Counted from the stretch's first letter, positions 7,866-17,065 are shown. The stretch: 64,000 bases of DNA from Pedobacter sp. BS3 (GCF_008274585.1 NZ_VTRT01000005.1:310001-374000); one strand, 5' to 3'. The notes: generated by a model from the letters alone, not told the origin. Program-made: numbers and translations.

Positions 7866-8840
7866 TTATTCTACACTTCGTTCTCCATTTTCTGCCAGAT
7901 CCTGTAGGTATTGTTGAATACTCCAATTAATGCCCCAATGCTTAACGTACTCTTTCAGAGGAGGTAAGTTAACTTCGGCACGTCGCTTGTCTACATTTGC
8001 CGGGTCTTCCAAAGGACGTACATAATAAGCTCTGGTTTTTGGGTTTTGCCCAATTTGGCTTCCGTAAATTTGCTTCTTACCTTGCCTCAGTGCAACCCTA
8101 TCTTCAAGTAATGCTAAGCTTGAGGCATGTGCTCTTCCGTTTTTTACGGCATCTCTCATCATAGGCAGATATTTCTCTTGTGTTGCCTGATTCGAGTGCT
8201 GAATGACAAGAAACAACGTATTGTTGCCTTCTGTTCCCACTCTATCTTTACCAAGCCAGCCATATTTGTCCAGAATAGCCTTCACTTTTATCAAATTTAT
8301 GGAGTCATTGTGAGTAATCAATTGCCAGTGGGCTTTCATTTCTTTTGACTCCCAGCCATATTTCTGTGCTATTTCGTCAATCTGTTTTCTATAGGCTTGG
8401 TCTCTATAATATACAGTATCAAGTGTTGCGGTTAAAACTTCATTTAAGCTTGGTGCTGTTTTCTCCTTGTTGGCTTTTATTAACTTGAGGAGTTTTTTCC
8501 ATCTCTTATCAGCGTGTAGTATTTTTAACGCGGTATCCTGGGTAGTTACATAATAGTTGATATAATAACCACTTTTTGCAATCCTTTCAAGGTTATAATA
8601 TGCAGAATCTGGTTTGTTCGCCATGGCCCAGCAACGGGCAGCACTATAGCGATGGTCGATGCGCCCCAGGTTTTTGTTTGAAGCAAAGGCCTTTGAATAA
8701 GATTCAGCTGCTTTTAAGTACTCTTTATTTTGATAATATTGTTCGGCTTGCTTAACATTTTCAGAGTATGGATTTGTTTGTCCAAAAGTGTTTAATGTTA
8801 ATAAGAGTAAAAGTCCAGTTAAAAAGTTGAGCCGGTTCAT
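7866..8840 (-). CDS. Exported DUF6624-type protein with N-terminal TPR-like helices
   Basis: 324 residues. A Sec signal (about 1-20, ending NTFGQ) is followed by a TPR-like region with the pattern AEQYYQNKEYLKAAESYSKA at about residues 31-50. The C-terminal part (about 150-320) matches the DUF6624 family: KYGWLGKDRVGTEGNN, FLVIQHSN, a conserved RVALRQGKKQIYGSQ and PLEDP. DUF6624 function is not known to me. The conserved histidine and the IYGSQ segment suggest a defined active or binding site. It is transcribed alone, divergently from the DUF3467 gene. Confidence 0.75.
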   Translation of the reverse strand: MNRLNFLTGLLLLLTLNTFGQTNPYSENVKQAEQYYQNKEYLKAAESYSKAFASNKNLGRIDHRYSAARCWAMANKPDSAYYNLERIAKSGYYINYYVTTQDTALKILHADKRWKKLLKLIKANKEKTAPSLNEVLTATLDTVYYRDQAYRKQIDEIAQKYGWESKEMKAHWQLITHNDSINLIKVKAILDKYGWLGKDRVGTEGNNTLFLVIQHSNQATQEKYLPMMRDAVKNGRAHASSLALLEDRVALRQGKKQIYGSQIGQNPKTRAYYVRPLEDPANVDKRRAEVNLPPLKEYVKHWGINWSIQQYLQDLAENGERSVE

Positions 8841-8928
8841 GTAGTTTAATATGTTAGCTAATTCTAAATATAGGTTATATATATGCAGATTTTGCCGGAC
8901 AACAATGATAATTTTCTATTTTTGTTTT

Positions 8929-9237
8929 ATGGAAGAGCAAAACAATAACCAGTTAAATATAGAGTTAGACGAGCAAACTGCTGAAGGTATTTATTCTAAC
9001 CTGGCCATTATTACACATTCTAATACGGAGTTTGTATTGGATTTTATTCGTGTAATGCCGGGTGTTCCAAAAGCAAAAGTGAAATCGCGGATTGTATTAA
9101 CCCCCGAACATGCCAAAAGATTGTTAGGGGCTTTGGAGGATAATATTGCCAAGTTTGAAGCGGCTAACGGGCATATCAATACGCATGAGGAGCCTCCTTT
9201 TCCGATGAATTTCGGTGGCCCGACAGCGCAGGCGTAA
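8929..9237 (+). CDS. DUF3467 family protein
   Basis: 102 residues from the ATG at 8929 (MEEQNNNQLNIELDEQ). The frame is open from 8851, but that extension is not family-like. The body IYSNLAIITHSNTEFVLDF...PGVPKAKVKSRIVLTPEHAKRLLGAL is typical of DUF3467, a small cytoplasmic protein common in Bacteroidetes and of unknown role. A -7 box TATTTTTG at 8917-8924 ends four bases before the ATG, so the message would be nearly leaderless. It converges on miaA across a 250-bp gap. Confidence 0.85.
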   Translation: MEEQNNNQLNIELDEQTAEGIYSNLAIITHSNTEFVLDFIRVMPGVPKAKVKSRIVLTPEHAKRLLGALEDNIAKFEAANGHINTHEEPPFPMNFGGPTAQA

Positions 9238-9320
9238 TTCAGGCGATACACTTGTCCCGACCATTCGGGAATAGCTGTTTTTTTCCTCCGTTAATAATGT
9301 TGACAACTTTCAATAGCTTT

Positions 9321-9353
9321 AACGTTGACAACTTTTTAAAAGTTGTCAACGTT
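9321..9353. terminator. Perfect 33-bp palindrome between convergent genes
   Basis: The half site AACGTTGACAACTTTT is repeated exactly in inverted orientation around one central base, giving a 16-bp perfect stem. A partial copy (TGTTGACAACTTTC) lies at 9299-9312. Its position between DUF3467 (+) and miaA (-) suits a two-way terminator, although a hairpin with a one-base centre could equally be a protein-binding or recombination site. A second hairpin with AGCCCCG/CGGGGCT arms lies nearby at about 9408-9447. Confidence 0.5.
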
Positions 9354-9487
9354 CCCAACAGGTGATAGCAGCATTGCCTTAACCAAAATAAACCCGGCAG
9401 CAGCGGCAGCCCCGATTGCAATGAGGGCTACAGCGGATGACGGGGCTATGGTTACCCGATGCAATGCTGCAAGTGCTTTTCAAAAAG

Positions 9488-10429
9488 TTATAATCTACTT
9501 TCAATGAAGGTGATAATGTGTTCTGTTTCGCCGGGTGCAAACCAGTGGTATGACGGATCGCGTTTGAACCAGGTAAGCTGGCGCTTGGCGTAACGGCGGG
9601 TATTTTGCTTGATCTGGCTGATGGCGGTATCTAAGGATATTTCGTTATTCAGGAAGCGGAACAACTCGGTGTATCCTACCGTTTGCAGGGCATTGAGCGA
9701 TTGATTGGGAAGCAGGTTTTTTACTTCGTTCAGCAGTCCGTGCTGCATCATGAGGTCTACGCGTTGGTTGATGCGTTCATAAAGTAAATGCCGGTCGGTG
9801 TTTAATGCGATCTTAATGGTGTTAAAAGGGCGTTTTGAGGTTTGTTTGTTTCTGTACGATGAGAAAGGCCGTCCGCTGGTGCGGTAAACTTCAAGCGCCC
9901 GGATAATGCGTTGCGGATTGTTCAGATCGACCTGGGCGTAGTATTCCGGATCGTTTGTTTTTAGCTCTTCCTGTAAGGGGGTTAAGCCATGCTGGGTGTA
10001 AATGCTGTTAAGTTCTTTGCGGATAGCTTCGGGAGCTTTGGGTAACGCATCAAAGCCGTAACATACAGCATCAATGAACAAGCCGGAGCCTCCGGCCAAA
10101 ACTACCGTGTTATTGCTGATGAACAGGTTTGCCAATGTTTCAAGTGCCTGCTGTTCAAAATCGCCGGCGGTAAACGCATGGTAAATGCTGTGTGAGTTAA
10201 TGAAATGATGCTTTACCTGCTTTAATTCTTCGGGCGATGGTTTGGCCGTGCCGATGGACATTTCGCGGTAAAACTGCCTGGAATCTGCCGATATGATCTC
10301 GGTACGGAAGTGCTGCGCTACTTTAATGGCAAGCTCGGTTTTGCCGATCGCTGTGGGGCCGGCGATGACTATCAGTGTTTTGGGCGATGTACCTTCAGGC
10401 GGCTGATTCATTGATAAGCGAAAGCTCAA
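9488..10429 (-). CDS. miaA: tRNA dimethylallyltransferase
   Basis: 313 residues, normal length. MiaA transfers a dimethylallyl group to N6 of A37 in tRNAs that read UNN codons. The Walker A loop GPTAIGKT is at residues 24-31, followed by the substrate segments ISADSRQFYREMSIGTAKP, ALPKAPEAIRK, NNPQRIIRALEVYR and the C-terminal QIKQNTRRYAKRQLTWFKRD. A second ATG six codons in (10411) may be the true start. It is 24 bp downstream of the DUF2157-like gene, on the same strand. Confidence 0.96.
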   Translation of the reverse strand: MSFRLSMNQPPEGTSPKTLIVIAGPTAIGKTELAIKVAQHFRTEIISADSRQFYREMSIGTAKPSPEELKQVKHHFINSHSIYHAFTAGDFEQQALETLANLFISNNTVVLAGGSGLFIDAVCYGFDALPKAPEAIRKELNSIYTQHGLTPLQEELKTNDPEYYAQVDLNNPQRIIRALEVYRTSGRPFSSYRNKQTSKRPFNTIKIALNTDRHLLYERINQRVDLMMQHGLLNEVKNLLPNQSLNALQTVGYTELFRFLNNEISLDTAISQIKQNTRRYAKRQLTWFKRDPSYHWFAPGETEHIITFIESRL

Positions 10430-10453
10430 AAATAAGTATTCGACGCTTGGATC

Positions 10454-11503
10454 TTATAATTTTTTCAGCGAATCCAGGCTCCAGATCTTTTCAGCTTTGC
10501 GGCCTATAAGCCAGAATGATATAGCTAATATGGCAAAGAAGAGCGTTTTGTTGGTGTTATCCCAGAAATATTCAAAATAACGAGTGTACAGGTTAATGAG
10601 TAAAAAGGTAATGCCAAATTCGCGGGCTATGGTATCTTTATATTTCAGTCCGTACAACGTACAGGCTATGGCAATAAGCGCCGATAAGATGCCCCAGTAA
10701 AACAAATGTGATTGTTTGATCTTGAGCCAGTCTTCAATGCTGCCAAAGTTTCCGAAGATGGACAGCAGCCATAGTGAAAGAAGCAGGTAGAGCATGCCCA
10801 TAACGTAGGTGAGTGTTTTAAAGGGCTCTAAACGGTTTACTTTACGGATAAGAAAACTGGATACTACCAGCAGTGCGCCAAAACAGGTAAAGCGCAGCGG
10901 GTAATTCATGCCAAGGAAATAATGGCTCCAATCTGTCTGATAACCGGTTTCTGTGCCAAACCAGCTACCCAACGAGATGAGCGCAAACGCCCATATCAGT
11001 TTGGAATTGAATTGTATGGCCAGAAAGCCGTAAACAAAAACTGATAGCAAAAACAGTATCGAGAAATGCCCGGAACCGTTATCCAGCGCTTTGCCGAGGT
11101 AGGCAATACAACTGGCTGTAAATAATACGCCCAGGAATATAACGGCCTCATTGCTGAATATTTTTTGCGGATGGTGCTTTTTCAGGTGCTGCCCGCGGTA
11201 AAATAGCCAGGCCGCCAGCAGACCGGAAATAATGCTGATGACAATATCGGGAGTATTATACAGCTTTTTGAGCCACCGGATAACAGCATCGTCGATAATT
11301 AATGAGGCAATGGCAATAACACCGCAAACTAATGCTATCCAGAAGGAATATTGTGCTAAACGCCGCCAGTCGAAGCCTTTGACCTCGTAACTGTTTTGCA
11401 GGGTTTCGGCTGTTTCTTTGGTTATTTGCCCTTGTTCCAGCCAATGGTCAATGGTTTTTGCTAAAAATTCAGCTTCCTGTTTATCCAGATTAAGTTTTTT
11501 CAC
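10454..11503 (-). CDS. DUF2157-like polytopic membrane protein
   Basis: 349 residues. A soluble N-terminal stretch of about 50 residues (LDKQEAEFLAKTIDHWLEQG, then a TAETLQNSY helix) resembles the helical head of DUF2157 proteins. About nine to ten hydrophobic membrane segments follow, to the C-terminus. No catalytic motif is visible and the function is unknown. It probably shares a transcript with miaA. Confidence 0.65.
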   Translation of the reverse strand: MKKLNLDKQEAEFLAKTIDHWLEQGQITKETAETLQNSYEVKGFDWRRLAQYSFWIALVCGVIAIASLIIDDAVIRWLKKLYNTPDIVISIISGLLAAWLFYRGQHLKKHHPQKIFSNEAVIFLGVLFTASCIAYLGKALDNGSGHFSILFLLSVFVYGFLAIQFNSKLIWAFALISLGSWFGTETGYQTDWSHYFLGMNYPLRFTCFGALLVVSSFLIRKVNRLEPFKTLTYVMGMLYLLLSLWLLSIFGNFGSIEDWLKIKQSHLFYWGILSALIAIACTLYGLKYKDTIAREFGITFLLINLYTRYFEYFWDNTNKTLFFAILAISFWLIGRKAEKIWSLDSLKKL

Positions 11504-11598
11504 CGGTTTGTGTTTATGGTGAAAATAGGTTTTTAGCAGAAAGAAAGCAAAAAGTAGGGTGAATCATTACCGATTATCACTTCCACCTGGTAGTGTGT

Positions 11599-12006
11599 TT
11601 ATATTAAATCGTTTAAAAACTCGGATGGTGTAAGACAAGGCAGACGCTTGTTTTGATGCCTGATGAAATCCTTTTTATTGAAGGTGATAAAGGCATCGCA
11701 TTTTCCCAGGGCAGAATAATATTGAAATCCGTCTTCAATATCGGTAAAAGAGGAGTTAACAGCAGCATGCAAGTCTTCATCGCGGGTTGTTAATGTTTTG
11801 ATAAAGGAGAGGTATATCTTAAAGATCTGTTTACTGTTTTTATCTTTCCTGAGGAAAAAGGCAAGGGTGAAGAACGTAGCTGCAGATGTGTAACACTCAA
11901 TAGCCCCGGATTCTGCAAGATGAAATAGCTCAACAACCTGTCGATAATTGCTGCGCTGCATGGCATGCTCTAAAATAACATTGGTGTCCAGGTATATTTT
12001 ACGCAT
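11599..12006 (-). CDS. PIN-domain toxin (VapC-like ribonuclease)
   Basis: 135 residues. The PIN fold acidic residues are visible: Asp7 in YLDTNVILEH, a central Glu/Asp pair in the FTDIEDGFQYYSA segment, and Asp in CDAFITFNKKDF near the C-terminus. PIN toxins cleave RNA, often tRNA or rRNA, with Mg2+. The start overlaps the antitoxin gene by 8 bp, which is typical of a two-gene toxin-antitoxin operon. No lesion is visible. Confidence 0.87.
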   Translation of the reverse strand: MRKIYLDTNVILEHAMQRSNYRQVVELFHLAESGAIECYTSAATFFTLAFFLRKDKNSKQIFKIYLSFIKTLTTRDEDLHAAVNSSFTDIEDGFQYYSALGKCDAFITFNKKDFIRHQNKRLPCLTPSEFLNDLI

Positions 12007-12238
12007 TGTGCTTATCTTTCAGGTATATTGCTTTTAGTTCTTCATCCGACAAGTCTTTATATTGTTTAAGAATGCCGATAAGATTGTCTGAAGCAAAATC
12101 TTCTTTTCTATCTTGTGCGATAAGTTTTTTTAAATAGGCTTCTATAATTGCAGACACGCTTGTCTGCTTTTTTGAAGCATAGGCTTTGGCGGCCTCAATG
12201 GTATTTTTATCAAACCTGAGATTGATGGTTGTTTTCAT
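11999..12238 (-). CDS. DUF6364-type antitoxin for the PIN toxin
   Basis: 79 residues. MKTTINLRFDKNTIEAAKAYASKKQTSVSAIIEAYL is a ribbon-helix-helix DNA-binding head of the DUF6364 type. The acidic, helical C-terminus (LSDEELKAIYLKDK) would bind the toxin. It is the first gene of the pair and sits directly behind the palindrome at 12241-12268, so autorepression is likely. Confidence 0.85.
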   Translation of the reverse strand: MKTTINLRFDKNTIEAAKAYASKKQTSVSAIIEAYLKKLIAQDRKEDFASDNLIGILKQYKDLSDEELKAIYLKDKHNA

Positions 12239-12240
12239 GT

Positions 12241-12268
12241 ATGCGTGTATTTACACAAATATACGCAT
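12241..12268 (-). promoter_or_regulatory. Operator/promoter of the DUF6364-PIN module
   Basis: An imperfect palindrome, ATGCGT.TATTT...AAATA.ACGCAT, lies immediately upstream of the antitoxin ATG. On the minus strand it contains TATATTTG (12256-12263), a full match to the -7 consensus. No -33 TTTG is visible at the right distance. Overlap of operator and promoter fits autoregulation by the ribbon-helix-helix antitoxin. Confidence 0.55.
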
Positions 12269-12386
12269 AGCGTTTGGTGTTGTGAGCTGAACTTATTGCT
12301 TTTTTAGCAATTTTATTCCCGGTGAGCCCCTGACAGACCAACTAACCTGCCGGGTGAGGTTTTCTAAATTTCTTAATAATTATGAA

Positions 12387-13343
12387 TTATACGTGAGCCA
12401 GCAGCTTGAGCGAAACATCCATATCGCGTTTCAATTGTTCCCGCAATTCATCCAGGTTGTTGAAACGCATGTCGCTGCGGATAAACTGGTGAAAATAAAT
12501 ACGGATATCATGGCCATAAATATCGCGGTTAAATTCAAACAGGTTTACCTCGATGTTGCGGGTCATGCCGTTAATGGTTGGCCGGTGACCGATATAACCC
12601 ATGCCTTTAATATCCTCATTGTCAAAGCCGGCAGCACCAGGGGCCTTGATCTTTACAGTAACGGCATAAATGCCATCGGCGGGTATGAGCTTATAGGTTT
12701 CGGGAACATGCAGGTTGGCTGTAGGGAAGCCCAGCTTACGGCCAATCTGGTCGCCTTTGATCACTTTTCCGGTTAGATGATAAGGATATCCCAGAAATTC
12801 GGCGGCCGTTTTTACATCGGCGTTGAGCAGGGCGTTGCGTATTTTGGTAGAGCTTACGGCAATGTCGTGAATATCCTGTTCAGGGATCTGCTCTACGTCA
12901 AAACCATACGTTTTTCCGTATTCCAGCAAGTCGGTAATGCTGCCTTTGCGATCTTTGCCGAAACGATGATCGTAGCCGATAACCAGGTGTTTGACGCCAA
13001 TTTTATCTATCAGGATATTTTTTACATATTCTCCCGGCAGCATATTGGAGAAATCGCGGGTAAAAGGTGTAACAATGAGATGATCGATACCGGCCTGCTC
13101 CAGTAATTCTGATTTTTCAGCGATGGTTGTCAGCATTTTCAGATCGGCATTTTGCGGGTCGATGATCATCCGGGGATGTGGGAAAAAAGTGAGTATGACG
13201 CTTTCGCCGCCGGTCTGACGGGCTACTTCCTGTAACCGTGAAATAATTTTCTGGTGCCCGATGTGTACGCCGTCAAATGTCCCGATGGTGACCACTGCAT
13301 TTTTAACCGGGCCAAACTCACTGATATCGTTATAGATCCTCAT
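12387..13343 (-). CDS. ribF: Bifunctional riboflavin kinase / FAD synthetase
   Basis: 318 residues, full length. The N-terminal nucleotidyltransferase half has HIGH at 27-30 (GTFDGVHIGHQKII) and SSTKIRNAL near residue 160, and makes FAD from FMN and ATP. The C-terminal riboflavin kinase half has GRKLGFPTANL near residue 195 and a PADGIYAV segment, and makes FMN from riboflavin. It lies 18 bp downstream of truB, in the usual Bacteroidetes order. No FMN riboswitch is visible. Confidence 0.96.
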   Translation of the reverse strand: MRIYNDISEFGPVKNAVVTIGTFDGVHIGHQKIISRLQEVARQTGGESVILTFFPHPRMIIDPQNADLKMLTTIAEKSELLEQAGIDHLIVTPFTRDFSNMLPGEYVKNILIDKIGVKHLVIGYDHRFGKDRKGSITDLLEYGKTYGFDVEQIPEQDIHDIAVSSTKIRNALLNADVKTAAEFLGYPYHLTGKVIKGDQIGRKLGFPTANLHVPETYKLIPADGIYAVTVKIKAPGAAGFDNEDIKGMGYIGHRPTINGMTRNIEVNLFEFNRDIYGHDIRIYFHQFIRSDMRFNNLDELREQLKRDMDVSLKLLAHV

Positions 13344-13361
13344 CGCTTTGCGGCTGCAAAA

Positions 13362-14075
13362 TTAATGTAATTGTCCGTTTTCTTTCAACTGGCGGATATG
13401 ATTAACCAGCTCCATCACCTCGAAGGCATCGTCAATATGAAAATCGCCGCTGCGGGTGCGACGTAATTTAGCAAGGTAAGCGCCATTGTGCAGGGCTTTG
13501 CCGAAATCGTGCACCAATGAGCGGATGTAAGTGCCTTTGCTGCATACCACGCGGAAATCGACTTCCGGCAGCTCAATGCGGGTAAGCTCGAATATAGTTA
13601 CAGTAACCGGCCGGGTTTTCAACTCCACAGTCTCACCACGGCGTGCTTTTTCGTACAGGCGTTCGCCATCTATTTTTACTGCCGAATGTGCCGGTGGGTA
13701 TTGTTCTAATTCACCGATGAAGTTGGCTGTATTTTGCCGTATGGCTTCTTCGCTAAGTGGAGAAAGGTCAAAACGGGCATCTATTTCGGTCTCCATGTCG
13801 TACGATGGGGTAGTGGCGCCCAGAATCATCGTGCCGGTATATTCTTTTTCCTGCGCCTGGTACTCGTCAATTTTTTTGGTAAATTTCCCGGTACAGATAA
13901 CCAGCAGCCCGGTTGCCAGCGGATCTAAGGTACCGGCATGACCAACTTTCAGCTTAAGCGGCTTAAACGAGTTGCGTATTTTACCCACCACATCAAAGCT
14001 GGTCCAGCGATAGGGTTTGTTCACCAGTAATAATTCGCCCTCGGCAAAATGGAAGCTTCTTTCCGGTAGTTTCAA
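13362..14075 (-). CDS. truB: tRNA pseudouridine(55) synthase
   Basis: 237 residues. TruB makes the pseudouridine at position 55 in the T-arm of tRNAs. The catalytic aspartate is Asp51 in GHAGTLDPLATGLL. Other family motifs are NKPYRWTSFDVV, PPAHSAVKIDGERLYEKAR and VVCSKGTYIRSLVHD. The chain ends without a long C-terminal PUA domain, as in other Bacteroidetes. It is followed by ribF. A 230-bp gap separates it from uppP. Confidence 0.96.
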   Translation of the reverse strand: MKLPERSFHFAEGELLLVNKPYRWTSFDVVGKIRNSFKPLKLKVGHAGTLDPLATGLLVICTGKFTKKIDEYQAQEKEYTGTMILGATTPSYDMETEIDARFDLSPLSEEAIRQNTANFIGELEQYPPAHSAVKIDGERLYEKARRGETVELKTRPVTVTIFELTRIELPEVDFRVVCSKGTYIRSLVHDFGKALHNGAYLAKLRRTRSGDFHIDDAFEVMELVNHIRQLKENGQLH

Positions 14076-14305
14076 TGTTAGTTTTTAGTTAAGCCCACCT
14101 CTCTCAATCTGGTATTGGGTAATGAGCATTGCGTATTGCGATGAATTTCTAAATGATCATAGATTGTGAGTACAATAGTACAGTTCCCATAATCCAACTA
14201 CATAATTCCTCTTTTTGTTGTTGCTATTTCATTGGTTTAGCCTTATGCTTTCTGCTTTTGGCTATCACCTTATGCCTTAAACCTTCTACCTTTAGCCTTC
14301 TGCCT

Positions 14306-15100
14306 CTAAATCACCTGCAAATTATATCCCGACAGCAAAAATACCAGGATTATACCACCGATTATAATGCGATACCAGCCGAATAACCTGAATCCGCGGT
14401 TTTGTAAAAAGGTGATGAATGAGCGTATGGCGATAAGGGCTACAATAAAAGCTACCAGGTTACCGATGATCAGCAGATGCATATCCTGGCTGTTGATGGT
14501 ATAGCCGTCTTTATAAAAGTCGTAGAGTTTTTTTACGGTAGCGCCAAACATGGTGGGTACGGCTAAAAAAAACGAGAATTCGGCTGCAGCTTTACGCGAT
14601 AGCTTTTGCGCCATACCGCCTACAATAGTGGCGGCCGAACGGGACGTGCCGGGAATCATGGACAGGCACTGGAATAATCCGATGATGAAAGCCTGCCGGT
14701 GGCTGATCTGGCTGGTAGAATCGGATACGGGTTTGTTAAACCATTTATCTACGAACAATAATACAATACCGCCGATAACCAGGGCCAGGGCAACGCCCAG
14801 CGGACTTTCGAGCAGGGCGTCGATTTTTTTACTGAAAAGCAGGCCGAATATAACGGCGGGTATAAAGGCAATGAGCAGCTTGATATAAAAATCAATCGAT
14901 TGAAAGAACCGCTTAAAATACAGTACAATAACCGATAGAATAGCGCCTAACTGGATAGCCACGGTAAACAGCTTTACAAATTCATTGCTTTGTATGCCCA
15001 TCAGCGATGAGGCAATGATCATGTGCCCGGTAGATGATACCGGTAAAAATTCTGTCAGGCCCTCAATAATGGCCAGAACAATAGCTTCAATAAGATTCAT
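14306..15100 (-). CDS. uppP: Undecaprenyl-diphosphatase
   Basis: 264 residues with about eight membrane segments. UppP/BacA dephosphorylates undecaprenyl pyrophosphate on the outer face of the inner membrane, recycling the lipid carrier for cell-wall and surface-glycan synthesis. The signature motifs [15 protein letters not shown] (residues 13-27) and [10 protein letters not shown] are both present. It starts 2 bp after the DUF3098 gene, so ftsX, DUF3098 and uppP form one tight operon. Confidence 0.96.
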   Translation of the reverse strand: MNLIEAIVLAIIEGLTEFLPVSSTGHMIIASSLMGIQSNEFVKLFTVAIQLGAILSVIVLYFKRFFQSIDFYIKLLIAFIPAVIFGLLFSKKIDALLESPLGVALALVIGGIVLLFVDKWFNKPVSDSTSQISHRQAFIIGLFQCLSMIPGTSRSAATIVGGMAQKLSRKAAAEFSFFLAVPTMFGATVKKLYDFYKDGYTINSQDMHLLIIGNLVAFIVALIAIRSFITFLQNRGFRLFGWYRIIIGGIILVFLLSGYNLQVI

Positions 15101-15102
15101 GC

Positions 15103-15342
15103 TTATTTTTTCTCAGTATCTTTTTTGAGAATGGCAAAGAATCCAATGGCAAAACCAATAAGAACAACCAGCGGGGCCAGTACAATTTTGCGGAAGCTGT
15201 AAATGTCGGTTTCGCCGATCATAAGAATAAAACCCAGCAAAACAACGCCGATGCAAGTAAGCATCAGCCGGTAATTGGCTTTGCCAAAAATAAACTGGAC
15301 TTCTTTAGTTTCGCTTGGCGAAGTATATTTTTTTTGTGCCAT
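15103..15342 (-). CDS. DUF3098 small membrane protein
   Basis: 79 residues with two membrane helices (about 28-43 and 53-72) and a short basic tail. The sequence [20 protein letters not shown] and the length match DUF3098, which is nearly always found between ftsX and uppP in Bacteroidetes. Its function is unknown. A role linked to FtsX or envelope growth is inferred from position only. Confidence 0.9.
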   Translation of the reverse strand: MAQKKYTSPSETKEVQFIFGKANYRLMLTCIGVVLLGFILMIGETDIYSFRKIVLAPLVVLIGFAIGFFAILKKDTEKK

Positions 15343-15343
15343 G

Positions 15344-16222
15344 TTATCTGTATAGATCGTAAATTTTTAAACGCAGGTATTTGCTCACTGCAAAGTAAGT
15401 ACTTAATCCCGAAATTAATATGCCAATGCCAATAACTACAATAAACACCAGGATAAACTCATACCAGTTGCGCAGAATGAGCAATTCGGGTACTTGTTGC
15501 TGGGCAAAATACAGGGTTAGCAGCAGCAGGATGATAGCGATCAGGCCGCCCAGTAAGCCATGTAAAATGCCGTAACCGATAAAGGGCTTACGGATAAATG
15601 CTTTGGTGGCGCCCACCAGCTGCATACTTTTTATTAAAAAGCGTTGCGAGTAGATAGCCAGACGGATGGTATTATTTATGAGGGCAATGGCAATAATAAG
15701 CAGGATGGCGGCAAAGGCCAGAATAACCAGTCCGATAATTTTTATGTTCTGGTTAACCATGTCAATCAGCGATTTCTGGTAAATCACTTCCTTAACCATA
15801 GGGTTTTTAGAGAGCTGCCGGCTTAGTGTTTCTATGCTGGTATTGTTGGCATAGTCGGCTTTGAGATAAACATCAATGGACGACAGCAGCGGGTTATAGC
15901 CCAGGAACTCCACAAAGTCTTCACCGAGGTCTTTGGTAAGGTTTCGGGCTGCCAGCTCTTTACTAACGTATTGCGTTTTAAGCACGTAAGGGTTAGCATC
16001 GATCTGCTTTTGCAGGGCAAGCACATCTACCTCTTTGGCGCCATCGTTCACAATGATGTTTAGCACGATGTTTTCCTTTACATAGTTAGAAAGATTACGG
16101 GCATGAACCAGTATCAGTCCCAGTAATCCAACCATTAATAACACCAGGGCGATGCTGATAACGGTTGAAATGTATACCGTTTTGGTCTTTTTGGACGATG
16201 TGCTTAGCTCAAATTCTTCCAT
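15344..16222 (-). CDS. ftsX: Cell division protein FtsX (permease-like)
   Basis: 292 residues. One membrane segment (about 17-45), a periplasmic domain of about 120 residues (from YVKENIVLNIIVNDGA), and three further membrane segments (about 165-187, 215-240, 255-280) give the FtsX topology. With the ATPase FtsE it regulates peptidoglycan hydrolases at the division site; ftsE is not in this window. It heads the ftsX-DUF3098-uppP operon, with a 1-bp gap to the next gene. Confidence 0.93.
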   Translation of the reverse strand: MEEFELSTSSKKTKTVYISTVISIALVLLMVGLLGLILVHARNLSNYVKENIVLNIIVNDGAKEVDVLALQKQIDANPYVLKTQYVSKELAARNLTKDLGEDFVEFLGYNPLLSSIDVYLKADYANNTSIETLSRQLSKNPMVKEVIYQKSLIDMVNQNIKIIGLVILAFAAILLIIAIALINNTIRLAIYSQRFLIKSMQLVGATKAFIRKPFIGYGILHGLLGGLIAIILLLLTLYFAQQQVPELLILRNWYEFILVFIVVIGIGILISGLSTYFAVSKYLRLKIYDLYR

Positions 16223-16310
16223 GCTTGCTCAGATTGATTTGCGAAAATAAAGATTTCACTTTATAAACGTAAAAAACAAATTATTAATATCAGGGGCAGG
16301 CACATTTAGC

Positions 16311-16446
16311 GCCTGTTTAAAAATGAAAATTTAAGATATACGGAGGGAACTGGTGGGGACACCAGCCCCAGCAGGAAGCCGGGGGCGGTGTCCCCACCGT
16401 CCATTAATTAAAGCCTGTGAAATCTTTATATGAAATTTAAACAGGC
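16311..16446. repeat. MITE-like element, copy 1 (copy 2 at 53353-53484)
   Basis: The ends are perfect inverted repeats (GCCTGTTTAA / TTAAACAGGC). The centre is a perfect 12-bp stem (GGTGGGGACACC at 16352-16363, complement at 16387-16398). The copy at 53353-53484 has the same plan: inverted ends containing TTTAAATTTCAT and a central GGTGGAGACAC / GTGTCTTCACC stem. Conserved architecture with diverged sequence indicates a small non-coding dispersed element. Confidence 0.65.
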
Positions 16447-16460
16447 TCTTCATGTTCCCT

Positions 16461-16538
16461 GCTGTCATTCCGTCCCCGGTACCCGGGGAATCAGGAATAG
16501 TCTGCATAGTGGCATAAGGCGCCGCTTTCATCCCGAAG
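16461..16538. repeat. Dispersed repeat, partner of 421-499
   Basis: It starts with GCTGTCATTCCG, carries the palindrome CCCCGGTACCCGGGG and ends in GGCGCCGCTTTCATCCCGA, parallel to the block at 421-499. It lies directly beside the MITE-like element at 16311-16446 in the 460-bp gap upstream of the small gene at 16684. No other feature is visible in that gap. Confidence 0.5.
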
Positions 16539-16683
16539 TTTTGGAACAGATCAGGTTCTTCATCAGTGGTGTGATTTAACTATGATGCATTTGTTCTGAG
16601 CCGGTATGCAAAAATTAAAACAATATTGCCTGAAAAAACATTTATTGTTTTGTAATTGATAAATTAAAATAAAGCACACTGTT

Positions 16684-17001
16684 ATGAAAAAGAAAATTGG
16701 CTTACTATGTATTTTATGCGTTATGGGATTATCTTCTCTAACTGCATTTGCCAGCGAAAAACCTGTTTCTGTTGCCGATATGACAACCGAGCAAAAAGAA
16801 GTCCGTATTCAGCAGATTAAACAACGTGTGGAAGAGATAAAGGCTATGGATAGATCTGAACTGACAACCACTCAGCGTAAAGCGTTACGTAAAGAATTAC
16901 GCTCGATGGATAAAGAAGCCAGAGCGTTAGGTTCGGGCGGTGTTTATTTATCTGTAGGAGCCATTATTATCATTATCCTGGTATTGATTCTTATTTTATA
17001 A
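16684..17001 (+). CDS. Small exported membrane-anchored protein
   Basis: 105 residues. It has an N-terminal signal sequence (about 1-23, ending TAFAS), a charged helical stretch of about 55 residues that is probably coiled coil (KEVRIQQIKQRVEEIKAMD, RKALRKELRSMDKEAR), then a GSGGVY turn and one strongly hydrophobic C-terminal helix (87-105). Similar small proteins are common in Sphingobacteria; I know of no function. It stands alone between repeats and a terminator. Confidence 0.7.
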   Translation: MKKKIGLLCILCVMGLSSLTAFASEKPVSVADMTTEQKEVRIQQIKQRVEEIKAMDRSELTTTQRKALRKELRSMDKEARALGSGGVYLSVGAIIIIILVLILIL

Positions 17002-17020
17002 TTGGCAGATACCAGGATAA

Positions 17021-17055
17021 ATTCAGAGGCTTGCCATTAGAGCAGGCCTCTGAAT
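17021..17055. terminator. Hairpin between convergent genes
   Basis: ATTCAGAGGC (17021-17030) pairs perfectly with GCCTCTGAAT (17046-17055) across a 15-base loop. It lies between the genes ending at 17001 (+) and 17066 (-). There is no clear U-tract. Confidence 0.5.
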
Positions 17056-17065
17056 GCCCATAAGC

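Noticed and set aside
13344-14305. FMN riboswitch near ribF/truB
   Set aside because: The gap upstream of ribF is only 18 bp, and the 230-bp gap between truB and uppP (14076-14305) holds T/C-rich low-complexity sequence without the conserved FMN aptamer segments.
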